From Adineta vaga (taxonomy: Eukaryota; Rotifera), in NCBI GenBank assembly GCA_021613535.1, contig CP075494.1:3162001-3226000 (forward strand): 64,000 nt of DNA, read 5' to 3'. Of this stretch, positions 35,489 to 47,050 are shown in pieces. A program made the translations under genes and the position numbers. The notes beneath the pieces were generated by a model that worked only from the letters and a program-made list of their open reading frames with translations, made no database searches and was not told where the DNA came from. Position 1 is the stretch's first letter, and each line of letters begins with the position of its first letter.

Positions 35489-38162
35489 TTGTGAATGAAA
35501 CGGAATGAATGAATTTATGATCTAAAATAAAATTTATATTTACAAATTAGTTGCCATTGCATGAATGAGGTTATTATGTCATTCAAATTCTATCTTAATA
35601 GAAATGATAATAACTTTTAATTCTAAGACAAGCCGATAAAAAATAGGTTCAATTATAAACGTATATCTAACTAATGATGTATGAAAAGTTCTTGGAAATG
35701 TTTTACTCAAGTGAGAAGAGAAAACATTATTTTCGCTTATATTATTGGATTGAATCATTTCCAAAAAAAATCCCAAAAATAATTCAAAAAGGAAGTTCGA
35801 CAGTTAGAAAAGCTTTTGTTGATGTACATTTAAAAAGAGTGCGATCCTTTCGCTTCTGGGGAATACTTAATGAGATAGATACATAAAAACAACGGAAAAG
35901 TTTTGTATATTTTCATAATAAATAAAACTTTTCGTTTATCTCAAACTAAATAAGAAGATGTACATTGACCATCAACTTTTTCTGTTGCCGAAATTTGTGA
36001 AATAGAGGAATGATCGAGAAAAATATGATTTTTTTATTACTATATTTATTATGATATCGACATAGTCTAGTCAAAAGTTTCATGGCAAAAAATGGATATC
36101 AATAGTCAACAAAAACAGCTATTTCGTAACGATGTATCAAAGATGTACTGAAAAGACAGATAAGCATAACAATGAGTCGTCAAAACTACGACTAACTTCA
36201 GGAAAAAATTATATTCATGTGAAAACGATTATTCCTCACACTGCGGATGATGATATGAATTAGATCGTGTTAAAACATTGTACCCTTTCTTATCATATAT
36301 ATATATATATGACTTATAGTAGATGAAAGTCTCGCATCTATAATTCAAAAAATTTAGTTCTTAATTAAAAATAACTGTAACTTTCCACCTCTAATTTAGA
36401 GCTAGCTTTGTATTATATGATAGAAAAAAGGTTTTTTTCAAAGACAAGGAGAAGTGGAGCAAAAACAATTTTCCTCTTTTCATTTTCTGATATCAACCTT
36501 ATATAAAATTTCTCGTTACTTCTATTGTATCTACTTATAATCTCTAAATAATCTGACGATCAAAACTTATCAATCTCGGTATTTCTTCTGCACGAACGAT
36601 ATGATTCTGTATACGGTAGAATTCCTTACAGACACAAGATAATTGTTATTCTATTATAATATTAATAACAAGAAGAGAAAAAATGCTACTTAACGAATAT
36701 GAACGTGAAACTGAAGCTTGCAGAACGGTACGTACTTGAAATTCACACTAACACACTCAAACAACACTCAGACTTCATTTAGTTACGATGTTTCTCCTGT
36801 AGTAACATACGTATATATAATCACATACATCGGTAAAGTCATTAACTAATCAAATATCATATAGTTTATTTGCTGTGAATGAATTCCATATGAATGATAT
36901 CGAATTAAAACACAAAAATAGACTCGAAATATCAATTAATTCATTCTTATTCAATAATGAAAATACTTACAGAAAACGAAATGAAATCAATTGATGGCAA
37001 TGTAGAAGATAGATATTATACAATTCAGCTTGAATAATATTAAGATGCATTGTTGAAAAGTCGAGTTGTACACATCATTTTTTCTGTTATTGATAATATG
37101 ACATCGAATCAAGTGAAGAAAAGTGAGAGTTTCGTACATCAAAGTACAGAAGATTATTTCAATGTAGCACGACGTAAACGCTTGTTTTTTTTTTGTGAGT
37201 GATGACAATATCTTGGTCTGAAATGAGAACTTTCTAAGTCTAATAAATATATGAATATTTTTTTTTTGTTTAAAATAGAATTTGTTAATATCATTATAAT
37301 GCACAAATTCACATTTGATTCTATTAAATATTTACAGGAGAAATATTCTGACTGGTTTGTGTTTATTAATTAGTATTTACTATAAATAATTGCATTTAGA
37401 TATGAAACACAAATGTATGAGTTATATTCTTCCTAATTCATCGACTGGAAAGATATTCAGATGAATAAACAATAGTTTTTATTCAAGTCAAAATTGTTAC
37501 TATTGCCGAGGATAATTTCATATCAGTTGAATTGAATAATCATATGCGAATTTTTCTTGGTAAATATGATAAGATAATACTCTTCGGATCGTTTAGTAAA
37601 GAGAAGAAAAGAAAATATTTAACTTCTTTCTATGATGTTTATATCATTTGGAATATATGTTAATTCTATGAAAATTTCTCAGTTTATTGATAATGTAATT
37701 GAGAAAGATTAACTCTTTCAATGAACATTATCGAGTAAGTAAATAAGTAAAGCATATGTGATCATAGATATATTTATTTCGACTTTTTCTTGAGAATGTA
37801 AATTTGATCTGGGAATCTTCTCTCAACTCACTTCCCCATTCTTAGTTTGTTTGTAATAACATTAATAAAACAAAAGGTTTTTTTTTTATTAAAAGTCAAA
37901 TAATGCTGAGATAAATACCAATCAATATTCAACTTTGAAGATATTTTAAATAATACTCTCGATAAAATTGCGTAGAAAAAAAAACAAGATTTGTTTTTTG
38001 AATGTATCTTACGATCAAACTACAGATGAACAAAAACATTATTGATTTTTTTTTCTTATTGACATAAACGAAACAATAAACAAAAATTACTTTGTAAGTG
38101 ATAAGAAAAAATGAAGTTTGAAGGACAAAAGGAAAGAAAGTTGACGTTTGAAAGAAAAAAAT
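35489..38162. other. Long intergenic region
   Basis: About 2.7 kb. The first 350 bp are duplicated receptor upstream DNA. The remainder is AT-rich with a short (TA)n near 36295-36310. A 14-codon ORF with a GTACGT donor at about 36682 could be a stray first exon, but no partner exon is visible. No gene is supported. Confidence 0.45.
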
Positions 38163-39155
38163 TCACTCTACTCCAGCAAAATCAAAAATAATTAAACTTA
38201 AAGCCATAATAAACATTCCAACTAACATAGATATACTTATTTTACCTTTGGATTGACAAAATCGTAATGCTGTTGGAATTAATTCTTTTAAAGAAATCGT
38301 TACCATCATTCCAGTAACTATACCAAACATAACTCCATTTAAAAGTTGATTTGCTCTTTGTTTTTCAAAGTCTTCTTTACGCATTTGATGTGCTATTTTC
38401 AAAATAATCCAACAAACAAATCCACCCAAAGGTTCAGCAAGTGCAGAAATAAATGTATAAAAAAGGCCTTTCCATCTCGATTTTGTTGCGAAATAAACGG
38501 GTGTAGCAACAGCAATACCTTCTGGTATATTATGTAATGCTATTCCAAGAGCTATTGGAAATGCCGTTGCTAGGTCGAGTTTTGCAGCAATAAATGTAGC
38601 AATACCTTCGGGAAGGTTGTGAAGTCCAATAGCGACTGCAGTTAAAATTCCTGTATGTTTTAATGATTTTTGTGTTGCTATATTTTTAACATTTCCATTT
38701 TCTACAATAGTTTCCGTTTGATTTAAATGATTGATTTCTTCCACATCAAAATGATGATTATGATCCGGAGAAATTTTATGTACAATAAAATCCAATAGAA
38801 ATATTAAACTAGCACCAAATAGAAAACATAATGTCGCTAAACTTTTACTCTTTCCTTTACAATTATATTTTTCTCTATCAATAGTTTGATCACAAGCCGT
38901 GCCTGTATCATTACTAAAACCTTTTTCAAAACCTTCAACACTTTTGCCAAAGATTTCTGCTAAGGAAATAAAAATCATTACACCAGCTGATAATGCTAAA
39001 GCGATTCCAATTCGTGATGGATTTGCAAGTGAAATTAATTTTCGATGAAATGGAACTAATCCACCGATACATGTTGCTAGACCAGCTGCTGTAGTTAAGG
39101 CAAATGCATATGCAGTAGTATAGTCTTTCGAAGATGCTGTTTCTATCCTGGACAT
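38163..39155 (-). CDS. ZIP-family zinc/iron transporter (ZupT-like)
   Basis: Single exon, 330 aa, eight predicted helices. The two signature metal-site helices are IGLHNLPEGIATF and IALHNIPEGIAVA, followed by ISALAEPLGG. Together these give the H-N-x-P-E-G pairs and E-P-L-G that line the binuclear metal path. A histidine-bearing loop (DHNHHFDVEE) near residues 132-141 lies between helices 3 and 4, as in many ZIPs. The N-terminus lacks a signal. The arrangement resembles bacterial/plant/protist ZupT proteins more than the LIV-1 group; metal and membrane are undetermined. Frame intact. Confidence 0.85.
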   Translation of the reverse strand: MSRIETASSKDYTTAYAFALTTAAGLATCIGGLVPFHRKLISLANPSRIGIALALSAGVMIFISLAEIFGKSVEGFEKGFSNDTGTACDQTIDREKYNCKGKSKSLATLCFLFGASLIFLLDFIVHKISPDHNHHFDVEEINHLNQTETIVENGNVKNIATQKSLKHTGILTAVAIGLHNLPEGIATFIAAKLDLATAFPIALGIALHNIPEGIAVATPVYFATKSRWKGLFYTFISALAEPLGGFVCWIILKIAHQMRKEDFEKQRANQLLNGVMFGIVTGMMVTISLKELIPTALRFCQSKGKISISMLVGMFIMALSLIIFDFAGVE

Positions 39156-39810
39156 TTGTTTTATTGAATCTAGAAGAGAGAAAAAGAAAATATATGATCA
39201 TATTCGAAAACATTCAAGAAAGGTTTTTTCAACACACGTTTTGATTATTATCGATATGACGTTTCTATTTTGTTTTCTAAATATTGGAATAAATCTCTAA
39301 AAAAACTTTTTCTTTATGATTCCTTTTCTTTTAACTAGAGTTGAATATATTAACGAAGTATATATGAAAAGAAGGGAAAAAGATATTTAGTGAAAGGGAG
39401 AAAAAATATGTGTCGGGAAAAAGAAGAAAAATAAAGTACAGCGAGAAAAAATGCAACGATAGACGATTCTCGTTATATAAAAGCACGTGGAGGGTAGATT
39501 TATTAATAATAGATATTTTTCTTCGTCTAACGAAGAATCGTCTATACACATTGATTTCATTATAGACAAAGAGAACTAGTGGAAGTCTAACAAAGAAAAG
39601 AAAGAGAACAACATTCAATATATAGAGAACGGAGAAAAAAAAGAAATGAGTCGTTCTTCGACATGTGAAATATGTAAACAAAAAAACAACGAAGTGTTTC
39701 TTCGGTATATTATCAATGACTCCAACGAAGAATTCTAGCAGAGAATCGAAATCCCATTGAATGGGAAAAGTAAAATCAAATGTTTATTTGATAATAAAAA
39801 AAATGACAAC
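39156..39810. other. Intergenic region
   Basis: AT-rich. A 116-codon minus-strand ORF exists, but its composition (Phe/Leu/Ser from simple sequence) and lack of motifs make it unlikely to be real. Confidence 0.5.
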
Positions 39811-40389
39811 TTATAAATCAGTTTTCTGATGTGAATGAAAATGAACATCTGAAACTTTTTCTTTTGGATAAGTAAGATCAACAATAGATAAGTTATTCTT
39901 TTGACAATAATCGATATATTTTTGGAAAACTGATCTCCAATCTTCAATTTCTTTTGTTTGACCATATTCATCTAAATATTCCAATGCACCCCAAACGAAA
40001 AATAATGTTTCTGTTTCACCATGATTGTTATCAATAAATAACGTATGAACAGATCCAGGTGTTTCATGAACAACATCACCAGCATGCGATAACCATTCTG
40101 GATGTTCACGATAACCCCAAGCACCTTTCAATGTATAACCATAAACTTGATCGTAATGTCTATGTGTACCTAAAACAGCGCCCGGTGGTCCTTTTAAAAT
40201 ATTAACCCATAAACCTGTATGAGGATCGACTTGTATTAATTTCATTGTTAAATTATATTTTGGATCACCATATGGTATAAAATGAGAATTTTTCGAAGAA
40301 ATATATGTTGGACCATTGGCTAGTAAAGAACTCAAATCGATTTCAATTGTTATTCCAATGAATAGAAAAAATACGAATATCTTCAACAT
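39811..40389 (-). CDS. Secreted cupin, 2,4'-dihydroxyacetophenone dioxygenase-like
   Basis: Single exon, 192 aa. It starts with a signal peptide (MLKIFVFFLFIGITIEI). The cupin metal site reads GTHRHYDQVYGYTLKG with later SHAGDVVHETPGSVHTLF: paired histidines in the first motif and a histidine in the second, as in the ChrR/DAD-type cupin subfamily. WGYREHPEW fits the same fold. The relatives known to me are bacterial and fungal dioxygenases acting on aromatic ketones. The activity here is inferred, and export to the gut or outside is plausible from the signal. No intron; the C-terminus is basic-histidine rich (DVHFHSHQK). Confidence 0.75.
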   Translation of the reverse strand: MLKIFVFFLFIGITIEIDLSSLLANGPTYISSKNSHFIPYGDPKYNLTMKLIQVDPHTGLWVNILKGPPGAVLGTHRHYDQVYGYTLKGAWGYREHPEWLSHAGDVVHETPGSVHTLFIDNNHGETETLFFVWGALEYLDEYGQTKEIEDWRSVFQKYIDYCQKNNLSIVDLTYPKEKVSDVHFHSHQKTDL

Positions 40390-40671
40390 TTTCTTTGTTT
40401 ATGCGTGAAATGAAGATGCATATCTTTTATCTCGAATGAATTTATCTTCTTCTAGAAAAGAAAATTCTTTCCTTCATGAATATCGACAAACATTTTAACT
40501 CAGATGTCACTATAGGAGAGCAAACATAGTTAAAAATAACATTCCTTCTTTGTATGAACTCATGGTTTGTAGAATAAAATTCTTCATTTTATCAACAGAA
40601 AAGAATGTTACTAAGAAAAAGACGAAGAAAAAAGATATGTTATCTCTGTTTAGTTCTTGATTAACACACCT

Positions 40672-40678
40672 TTATATA
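40672..40678 (+). promoter_or_regulatory. TATA box, sialate O-acetylesterase gene
   Basis: TTATATA about 43 bp upstream of the esterase ATG, a typical distance for a core promoter with a short leader. No other elements are recognised. Confidence 0.4.
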
Positions 40679-40720
40679 CCAAAGAAAAGAAGTTATTTTG
40701 TTAAAATTCATTTGAATAAA

Positions 40721-42514
40721 ATGAATTGTTTGTATCTTTTTCTTCTATTACTTTTTGTAATACAAAGTAAATATACACAAATTTGAAAATTGTTTTTTCT
40801 AATATTTCAATTCAAGGTAATGGACAACTTCGTTTCGCCAACTATTTTTCCGACAACATGGTCTTACAACGTGCACCACAACGTGCAGTCGTTTGGGGAT
40901 ATGGTGATACAGACGTGCTAACAACATTACAAATGAATAATAAAATCTATAAAACTCAGAGTGAGACGAAAGTCATTGAGAAATTAGGCGCAAGTATTTG
41001 GTCTGTTACACTCGATGCTGAAAGTGATGAAGGTCCATTTGAAGTTGTTGTTAGTCAACCATTAGCTAATGGAACACTTGCAACGATTTCATTGAAAAAT
41101 GTTTTATATGGTGATATTTGGATTTGTTCAGGACAATCCAATATGCAATGGGCTGTTAGTCAAGTATTTAATGGTTCAACTGAAATTGCTAATGCAGGAA
41201 ATTATCCAAAAATACGTTTATTTGGTGTTGCAAGAGTTGGTTCAGCAACACCAGTTGAAGAAATTCCATCAATTGGAATGAAATGGTCTGTTGCTTCGTC
41301 AGGTGTTGTCGGAAATGGTTATGCTTCAGCTGTTTGCTGGATGTATGGACGAATGATTCATACTGCTTTGAATGGAAGACCAATTGGTCTTATAAATACA
41401 TCGTGGGGTGGAACTGCAATTGAATTATGGATGCCAAGACAAGCTTTAACAGATTGTGGAATTACAAAGTAGATAGAATACAATTTCATTTCTCTCATTT
41501 TTCATTTCTTTGCTTTAGAAAGAAAAAAGCACGAAAAGAAATTGATCAATTTGAAGATATGGAAAAGGTCGCGGCGACAAATACTGAATTATATAATGGA
41601 ATGATATATCCATTTACACGAATGGTTGTAACAGGTGCGATTTGGTATCAAGGTGAATCGAATTCAAATTATAATCGTGATAAATATGTTTGTACATTTT
41701 CCAAAATGATTCAATACTGGAGACAAGTTTGGAATACACGAACAAATGGAATAACTAATCTACAATTTCCATTTGGTTTTGTTCAAGTAAATATCTTTTT
41801 TTTTTCTTTTCTCTTCAAATATTCTCTTCAATTTTAAGTTATCAACCAATAGAAATTCAACGAGTTTTGCTGGAGGTTTTCCATGGATTCGTTGGTATCA
41901 AACATTTAGTGTTGGTTTTGTTCCAAATAATGTTGTACCGAATGTGTTTATGGCAGCTGCAATGGATTTACGAGATGACCCCGGAGGGTATTTTTAATAT
42001 ATTTCTTTCAAAAGAGATTATATAGAGTGCATGTTTAGTATTCATCCACGTACAAAAACAGATGTTGCTTATCGTTTATCACGTGCTGGTTTAGCAGTTG
42101 CATATGGACAACAACTTGAATATCAAGGTCCAATTGTATCAAATGTCGTTGTTTCAAGTGCAACTTCATCAATTGAAGTTACTTATACAAATGTTACTGC
42201 GATTGAATTTAGAAATCCAAATGGATTTGAAGTAAAGAAATAAGAAGAAAATCTCTATTTCTTTATAATGATTTTTTTTAAAGGTTTGCTGTGAAGGTGC
42301 ATCATGTACAAATGATAATCCTTGGTTATTAGTAACAGCAGCATCAAAAAGTTCATTATCCGTCACACTTCCAATACCGAGTTCATGTGCATCAAAAACA
42401 ATTTATGGTATTCGTTATTTGTGGCGTGAAACACCCTGTGATTTTAAACAAGCAGCTATTTATAGTTCAACAGATGCAAATCTTCCGTCACCACCTTATA
42501 TGAAAGTATTTTAA
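40721..42514 (+). CDS. SIAE: Sialate O-acetylesterase
   Basis: Six exons: 40721-40766, 40817-41468, 41519-41786, 41839-41987, 42039-42231 and 42284-42514, all in phase; 512 aa. The first exon encodes a signal peptide (MNCLYLFLLLLFVIQ). Family motifs: FANYFSDNMVLQRAPQRAVV, the nucleophile block ICSGQSNMQW, GGTAIELW, GAIWYQGESN, and the late IHPRTKTDVAYRL carrying the catalytic histidine. This SGNH-type enzyme removes O-acetyl groups from sialic acids in lysosomes or outside cells. Two splice choices are motif-driven: the acceptor before IHPR and the GGIHP junction. Confidence 0.9.
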
Positions 42515-42595
42515 ATTGAACAGTTTTGTTTATTGAGAAAAACGTTTTTTGTTTGAAAAAGAAAAGATTCATATTTTCAATAAATGATGTCATTC

Positions 42596-45465
42596 TTACA
42601 TCGTATTTACGCATTGATATATATATATATAACGTATCATTATTTTGGGTTTCGAATATTGCTTTCGTTGTTGTTGTCGACGTTTTCTAGCAAGATACAT
42701 TCGATCTTTTGCTACTGGATCTATTTTAAATATGTATTTTAACATATCCATCACGAAAATTAGAGAAAGAACAGTAATAATAGCTATTATGGCGATATAT
42801 CCAATAGATTTTTTGACGACAGCTTTGACAACGAGTGATGTACTTTTGATTTCACAATATTGACCGGTAAAATCATTGGTCGTACATTCACATGTGGAAT
42901 TGAGTAACGATGGACGACATTGTCCATTATTTTGACAGTAATCGATCATCGATTCGCAGTGCAGACCTTCATAACCAGTATTACATTCACAATGAAATGT
43001 TGTAAGGCTAGTTTCATTACACTGGCCATGATTAAGGCAAGTCCATGATTTACAAGGTCGAATATCGATCTCACAATGTGAACCATTGAAACCTGGAATG
43101 CATGTGCATACATATGAAGATGATGAATTATTCATGCATGAACCATTGTTAAGACATGAATTCTTCATTTGACAAAGATTAGTCGTAACATTGCAATTAA
43201 CACCTATGTTACCATTAGTACATGTTAATGGCTGCCAGACAGATGAATAAGACTTTCCGACTGTTGATAGTACTGTGATTTGGGTTGAGGGTAGGAAGGT
43301 TGCGACTGTTAAAGCAACAGTTGTGGATATGCTACTTGTGTGTAGATCATCAGTCGATAATGTTGATTGTAAAGTAGTAAGTCCAGTACTTTGTTCGGTA
43401 GAGAACAATATCTCGGAAATATTTGGTCCACAAGTGATGACTCCGAAATTCGGAAATAGATTGGAAGCCAAATAGTATGTTGTATTCGACCCCACTTGCC
43501 GACGTGTGACGTTCACTGACTGTGTCATGTCGATCATTGTCAAATTTCCATCAAAAAAACAATTCAGTGGACAATTGTAGAGAATTGTATTTGTTGTAAT
43601 ATTTATTTTAGTAAAATTTGAGGGTCCTAAACATTTAAGATCAAAGTTCAACGTGTGGTCATCGCCAAATGTACTGCAGTTATAGATATCAATAATATCG
43701 AAATCAGTCGGAATAGTTGAACCATTCTTTGTGTGCATATCTACAAACTTATGTGGAGACTGTGAGCCTGTTCAAAGATAAGACACATAGATTCTATTGA
43801 TTTTTTTTAAATATGAAACTGTTGTCGCTTACCTTTTCCACAAGCACAGCAGTTGAGTTCTGGAAAATTAAAACTTGTACCTAATGTCCACTCATTACCT
43901 GGTGTAAAAGTTCCTCCTGCACAAAGCTTCCCAATAACTTCATATTCGAAACAAGTCCATCCCTTTGCCGTAGGACTTTGAGCATAGTTATTTGTCCAAT
44001 TGGGCGTATCAACGCAATCTAGTTAACGAAAGTAAATATTTGCATTTTATTCATTCAATCATACATAATTACTTGGTGGTACATATCGATTTGTGACTGT
44101 TGTTGATAGACATTGTATGAAGTCATGTCGACATAACATAGGAACATTTGGTGGTGTTTGATTGAGTTCACAGGAAAAATTGTAATCAATTGTTGTCCAA
44201 TTCGTATAATACAAGAGATAATTGTCGTGTGGAATTCGAAGCACATATGATATTGATGAATTTATTGTGTTTATAATCAATGTACAGTTGAATAAACTGA
44301 AATTATCATTGATAATCGTTGTAATCGATGTTATTGGATTTGATAATACTTAACAGATCATGTTACATTTTTAGCTGTTCCCATATGTATTAATACAATG
44401 CAAATTAGTGTCATTGGAATTTATTGTATTGTTTGTTAATTCTGGAAGAGCTTTTGTGGCTCTAAAATCAGACTATGGAACGAACCACAATGGCCAACCT
44501 AAATATATCGAAAAAGATTCTGAGAGACTTTAAAACAACATGTTAGATTCAACCTTTGCCACAACCACAACAATTAAATTCAGGATACTTATAAATTGAG
44601 CCCAGTGTCCATTCGTATTGAGTTGTAAAAGTTCCTCCACTACAGAACCAATATTTATCTTCATACTTTTTACAATCATATTCTGATGTCACATTATTAA
44701 CAGTATAGCCGTTTGTCCAATTTGATGTATCGATGCAATCTAAATAAATGTAACTTCACTTAAATTAGATGGTAAAATTACATCAGAACACGAAAAATTA
44801 TAATCATTTGTTGTCCAATTAGTAAAATAGATTAAATAATTATCTTGAGGAATTTGAAGAATATATGATATTGACGCGTTTGTTGTCTGCAAAATCAATG
44901 TACAATTAAACGAACCAAAATTATTATCGGTAATATTTGTCAATGAGATTATTGGATCAATCCATGTTTTACATGTCATGTTACATACATCAGAATTACC
45001 AAGAGAATCGATACATTGTAAATTAGTTACACTGGAATTTCCATCATTGCTTGTTAATTCAGGAATAGCTTTAACAGCTTTATAACCGATCTTTGGAACA
45101 AACCATACCGGCCATCCTGTTGACGTTAAAAAAATTTTATGAAAGAAATAATTGAAAAAGTTTTATTTTTTACCTCTTCCACAAGCACAACAATTCAATT
45201 CAGGATAACGATAAGTATTACCTCCCGTCGAATAGGTACCCCACTGAAAGTAACCATTAGCACACAATGATCCATTAAACGCATAGTCGTTGCATTGATA
45301 ATTATTACCATTATTCCAATTATCAGTATCATTACAAACTATTGCATTCGATGGTCTATAAAAGAGAATACGAAAATGATCTACTCAAAGAAAAGAAAGA
45401 TTTACGTACATAATCCATTGAAAAAAGCAACTAATAAGACTTAATTGAAGATCAAAAAACTTCAT
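42596..45465 (-). CDS. Type I membrane protein with triplicated Cys module and EGF repeats
   Basis: From ATG 45465 a signal-like exon (MKFFDLQLSLISCFF) is followed by three homologous modules. Each has a C-x-D-T-x-N-W start, EWTLGS/T and a PE(L/F)NCCACG(K/R)G end, and modules 1 and 2 continue into a beta-rich part (SISYILQIPQDNYLIYFTNW). The last large exon, 43738-42596, has a Ser/Thr stalk, three EGF-like domains (CTCIPGFNGSHCE, CECNTGYEGLHCE, CECTTNDFTGQYCE), one helix and a basic cytosolic tail. Module 2 contains in-frame stops (after WPLWFVP and inside its beta part) that short introns do not explain. The module 1 to module 2 join is also out of phase in my reading. The gene is either partly decayed or spliced so as to skip these parts. 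Confidence 0.55.
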
Positions 45466-45717
45466 TCTATTATTTCTTTTAATGTCAATATCGTTTGTTG
45501 GCACAATCAAATGAAAACAGGCATTTTGTTTAACTGCCTATTTTCTCATTTGTCTTTTTCTTACATTTGCAAATTCTGAATTTTGGACAACTTTTCTAGA
45601 CTAAAACAAATATGAAACATGTACTTTTTTCTATATTTATTTTTCAAAATTGAAACTCTATATTTCTATCTTCGATTCTTTTCTTATTCAACGTTACATT
45701 TTCAAAACAAATATGAT

Positions 45718-46113
45718 TTAAAAAACTTTTTTTCCGAAATAATCTAAAATTTTTCTAATTAAATAACTAAAAATAAGTCCAATAAACCACATGAAATAAG
45801 GTATCAAACGTTTAAAATATCGTCGAAATAAAGCATATGGTTTGTTTTCTTCGATTTTAAATTTTTCTTTGGCATTTCTATAAATAGTCGTATATTGTAA
45901 ATCATGTTTGTATTTACATTTATCAAATTTACAATTTCCACGAATAGAATAAATACAAATATCATCAGGTAAACCAATCAATGGACATGAACTTGATTTC
46001 AAACAATTCTTCTTTTGAAATTCACATGGATGCGATGGTTTTAAGAAATTTTTAAATTCGTTTTTGATATGTTCATCAAGTCTTTTATTATAATCGTCTT
46101 TGAAAATTTCCAT
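45718..46113 (-). CDS. Tail-anchored CCCH zinc-finger protein
   Basis: 131 aa in one exon. A C-x7-C-x4-C-x3-H finger reads CIYSIRGNCKFDKCKYKH. It is preceded by a Cys-rich stretch (CEFQKKNCLKSSSCPLIG) that may form a second, non-standard site. Near the C-terminus, LIPYFMWFIGLIFSYLI is a single membrane helix followed by basic residues, giving tail-anchor topology with the finger in the cytosol. CCCH fingers usually bind RNA. I do not know another family joining one finger to a tail anchor in so small a protein. Start chosen at the only upstream Met. Confidence 0.55.
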   Translation of the reverse strand: MEIFKDDYNKRLDEHIKNEFKNFLKPSHPCEFQKKNCLKSSSCPLIGLPDDICIYSIRGNCKFDKCKYKHDLQYTTIYRNAKEKFKIEENKPYALFRRYFKRLIPYFMWFIGLIFSYLIRKILDYFGKKVF

Positions 46114-46352
46114 TGAAACTTTTTGATCTAAAATATTTATTCAAAACACCTTTTTTGAAGAACAAAAACGAAGAAAAAGAGTTTTGTTGTAAAAGAAAAG
46201 AAAGATAAAATGTACGTTATCGAGTAGTTAAATTATCAAGTTTAAAGAATTCTTCATAACTTTTCTTACATTTTATTTACATATTGATTATAATCTCAAT
46301 TAGTTTACATGATGATTTGAAATGAAGAAAAAAAAACATCATTTTCATTTTT

Positions 46353-46577
46353 ATGATCCTTTACGATAAATATTTTATGGTAGCTCTTTTGTTTCTTCCT
46401 CAAATCATATACAACGATGATGAGGTAAAAAACATGAATGAAAGGAAAGAAATTTACAATCGTCTATATTTTGTCATTCTTTCTCTTTCTACTCGTAATA
46501 TACCAAGACAAAAAATATTAAATGAATTGAGATATTTGCTTGCTGAAAATAAGACTATTATTCATTTATTCACATAA
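46353..46577 (+). CDS. Small ORF, unknown
   Basis: 74 codons. A hydrophobic start (YFMVALLFLPQIIY) and then a charged helix (MNERKEIYNRLYFVILSLS, ILNELRYLLAEN). Could be a small secreted or membrane peptide, or a coding-like accident. No homology recognised. Confidence 0.25.
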   Translation: MILYDKYFMVALLFLPQIIYNDDEVKNMNERKEIYNRLYFVILSLSTRNIPRQKILNELRYLLAENKTIIHLFT

Positions 46578-46645
46578 GAAAGAATAAGTTATAAACATGG
46601 ATTATTATTGCTTCAATTATCGAAAGAAAACAAAGTAGATAAAAT

Positions 46646-47050
46646 ATGGGTACAGCACCTGATTCACAAGATGAATTTATAGCTGAATTCGAAAAGAAGT
46701 TTGGCAAAAACGGACAAATCAATGCTGAACAAGCATGGACATTATCAAGAGAATATCATACAAAAAAGAAGGAACATGAAAATGATGATAATGATGAAAA
46801 ACCAAAGAACAAAAATCGTAGTAGTCGAAATAAAGATCGTGATAGTGATGAAGATGACAGAAGAAAAAAGGAGAAGGAGTCCGATGGCGATCATGACAAG
46901 AGACGAAAGAAAGATAAGAAGCGTGGTAAAGATAAAAGTGGTGATCGACGATCACCTGGTAAAGCCCATGGTCGTGGTCATGAACATCATAAGAAGAAAA
47001 AACATGGAAGACGTTCATCACGATCTGGTTCATCTGGATCAAGTTCATAG
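46646..47050 (+). CDS. Highly charged, disordered protein
   Basis: 134 aa, single exon. A short ordered head (DEFIAEFEKKFGKNGQINA, weakly EF-hand-like spacing but without a proper loop) precedes about 90 residues of Lys/Arg/Asp/Glu/Ser low complexity (KKEHENDDNDEK, RRKKEKESDGDHDK, HHKKKKHGRRSSRS). Composition predicts full disorder and nuclear localisation. Such proteins can act in RNA processing or as desiccation-protective disordered proteins, but neither is shown. The mirrored long ORFs in the other frames are composition shadows. Confidence 0.55.
   Translation: MGTAPDSQDEFIAEFEKKFGKNGQINAEQAWTLSREYHTKKKEHENDDNDEKPKNKNRSSRNKDRDSDEDDRRKKEKESDGDHDKRRKKDKKRGKDKSGDRRSPGKAHGRGHEHHKKKKHGRRSSRSGSSGSSS

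Noticed and set aside
35674-35886. 70-codon plus-strand ORF upstream of receptor copy 3
   Set aside because: Lies in duplicated receptor upstream DNA; the other copies do not keep the frame.
36682-36728. Possible first exon (14 codons with GTACGT donor)
   Set aside because: No in-phase downstream exon or homology could be found.
39331-39681. 116-codon minus-strand ORF rich in Phe and Leu
   Set aside because: Composition reflects A-rich simple sequence; no start context, no motifs, no neighbouring exons.
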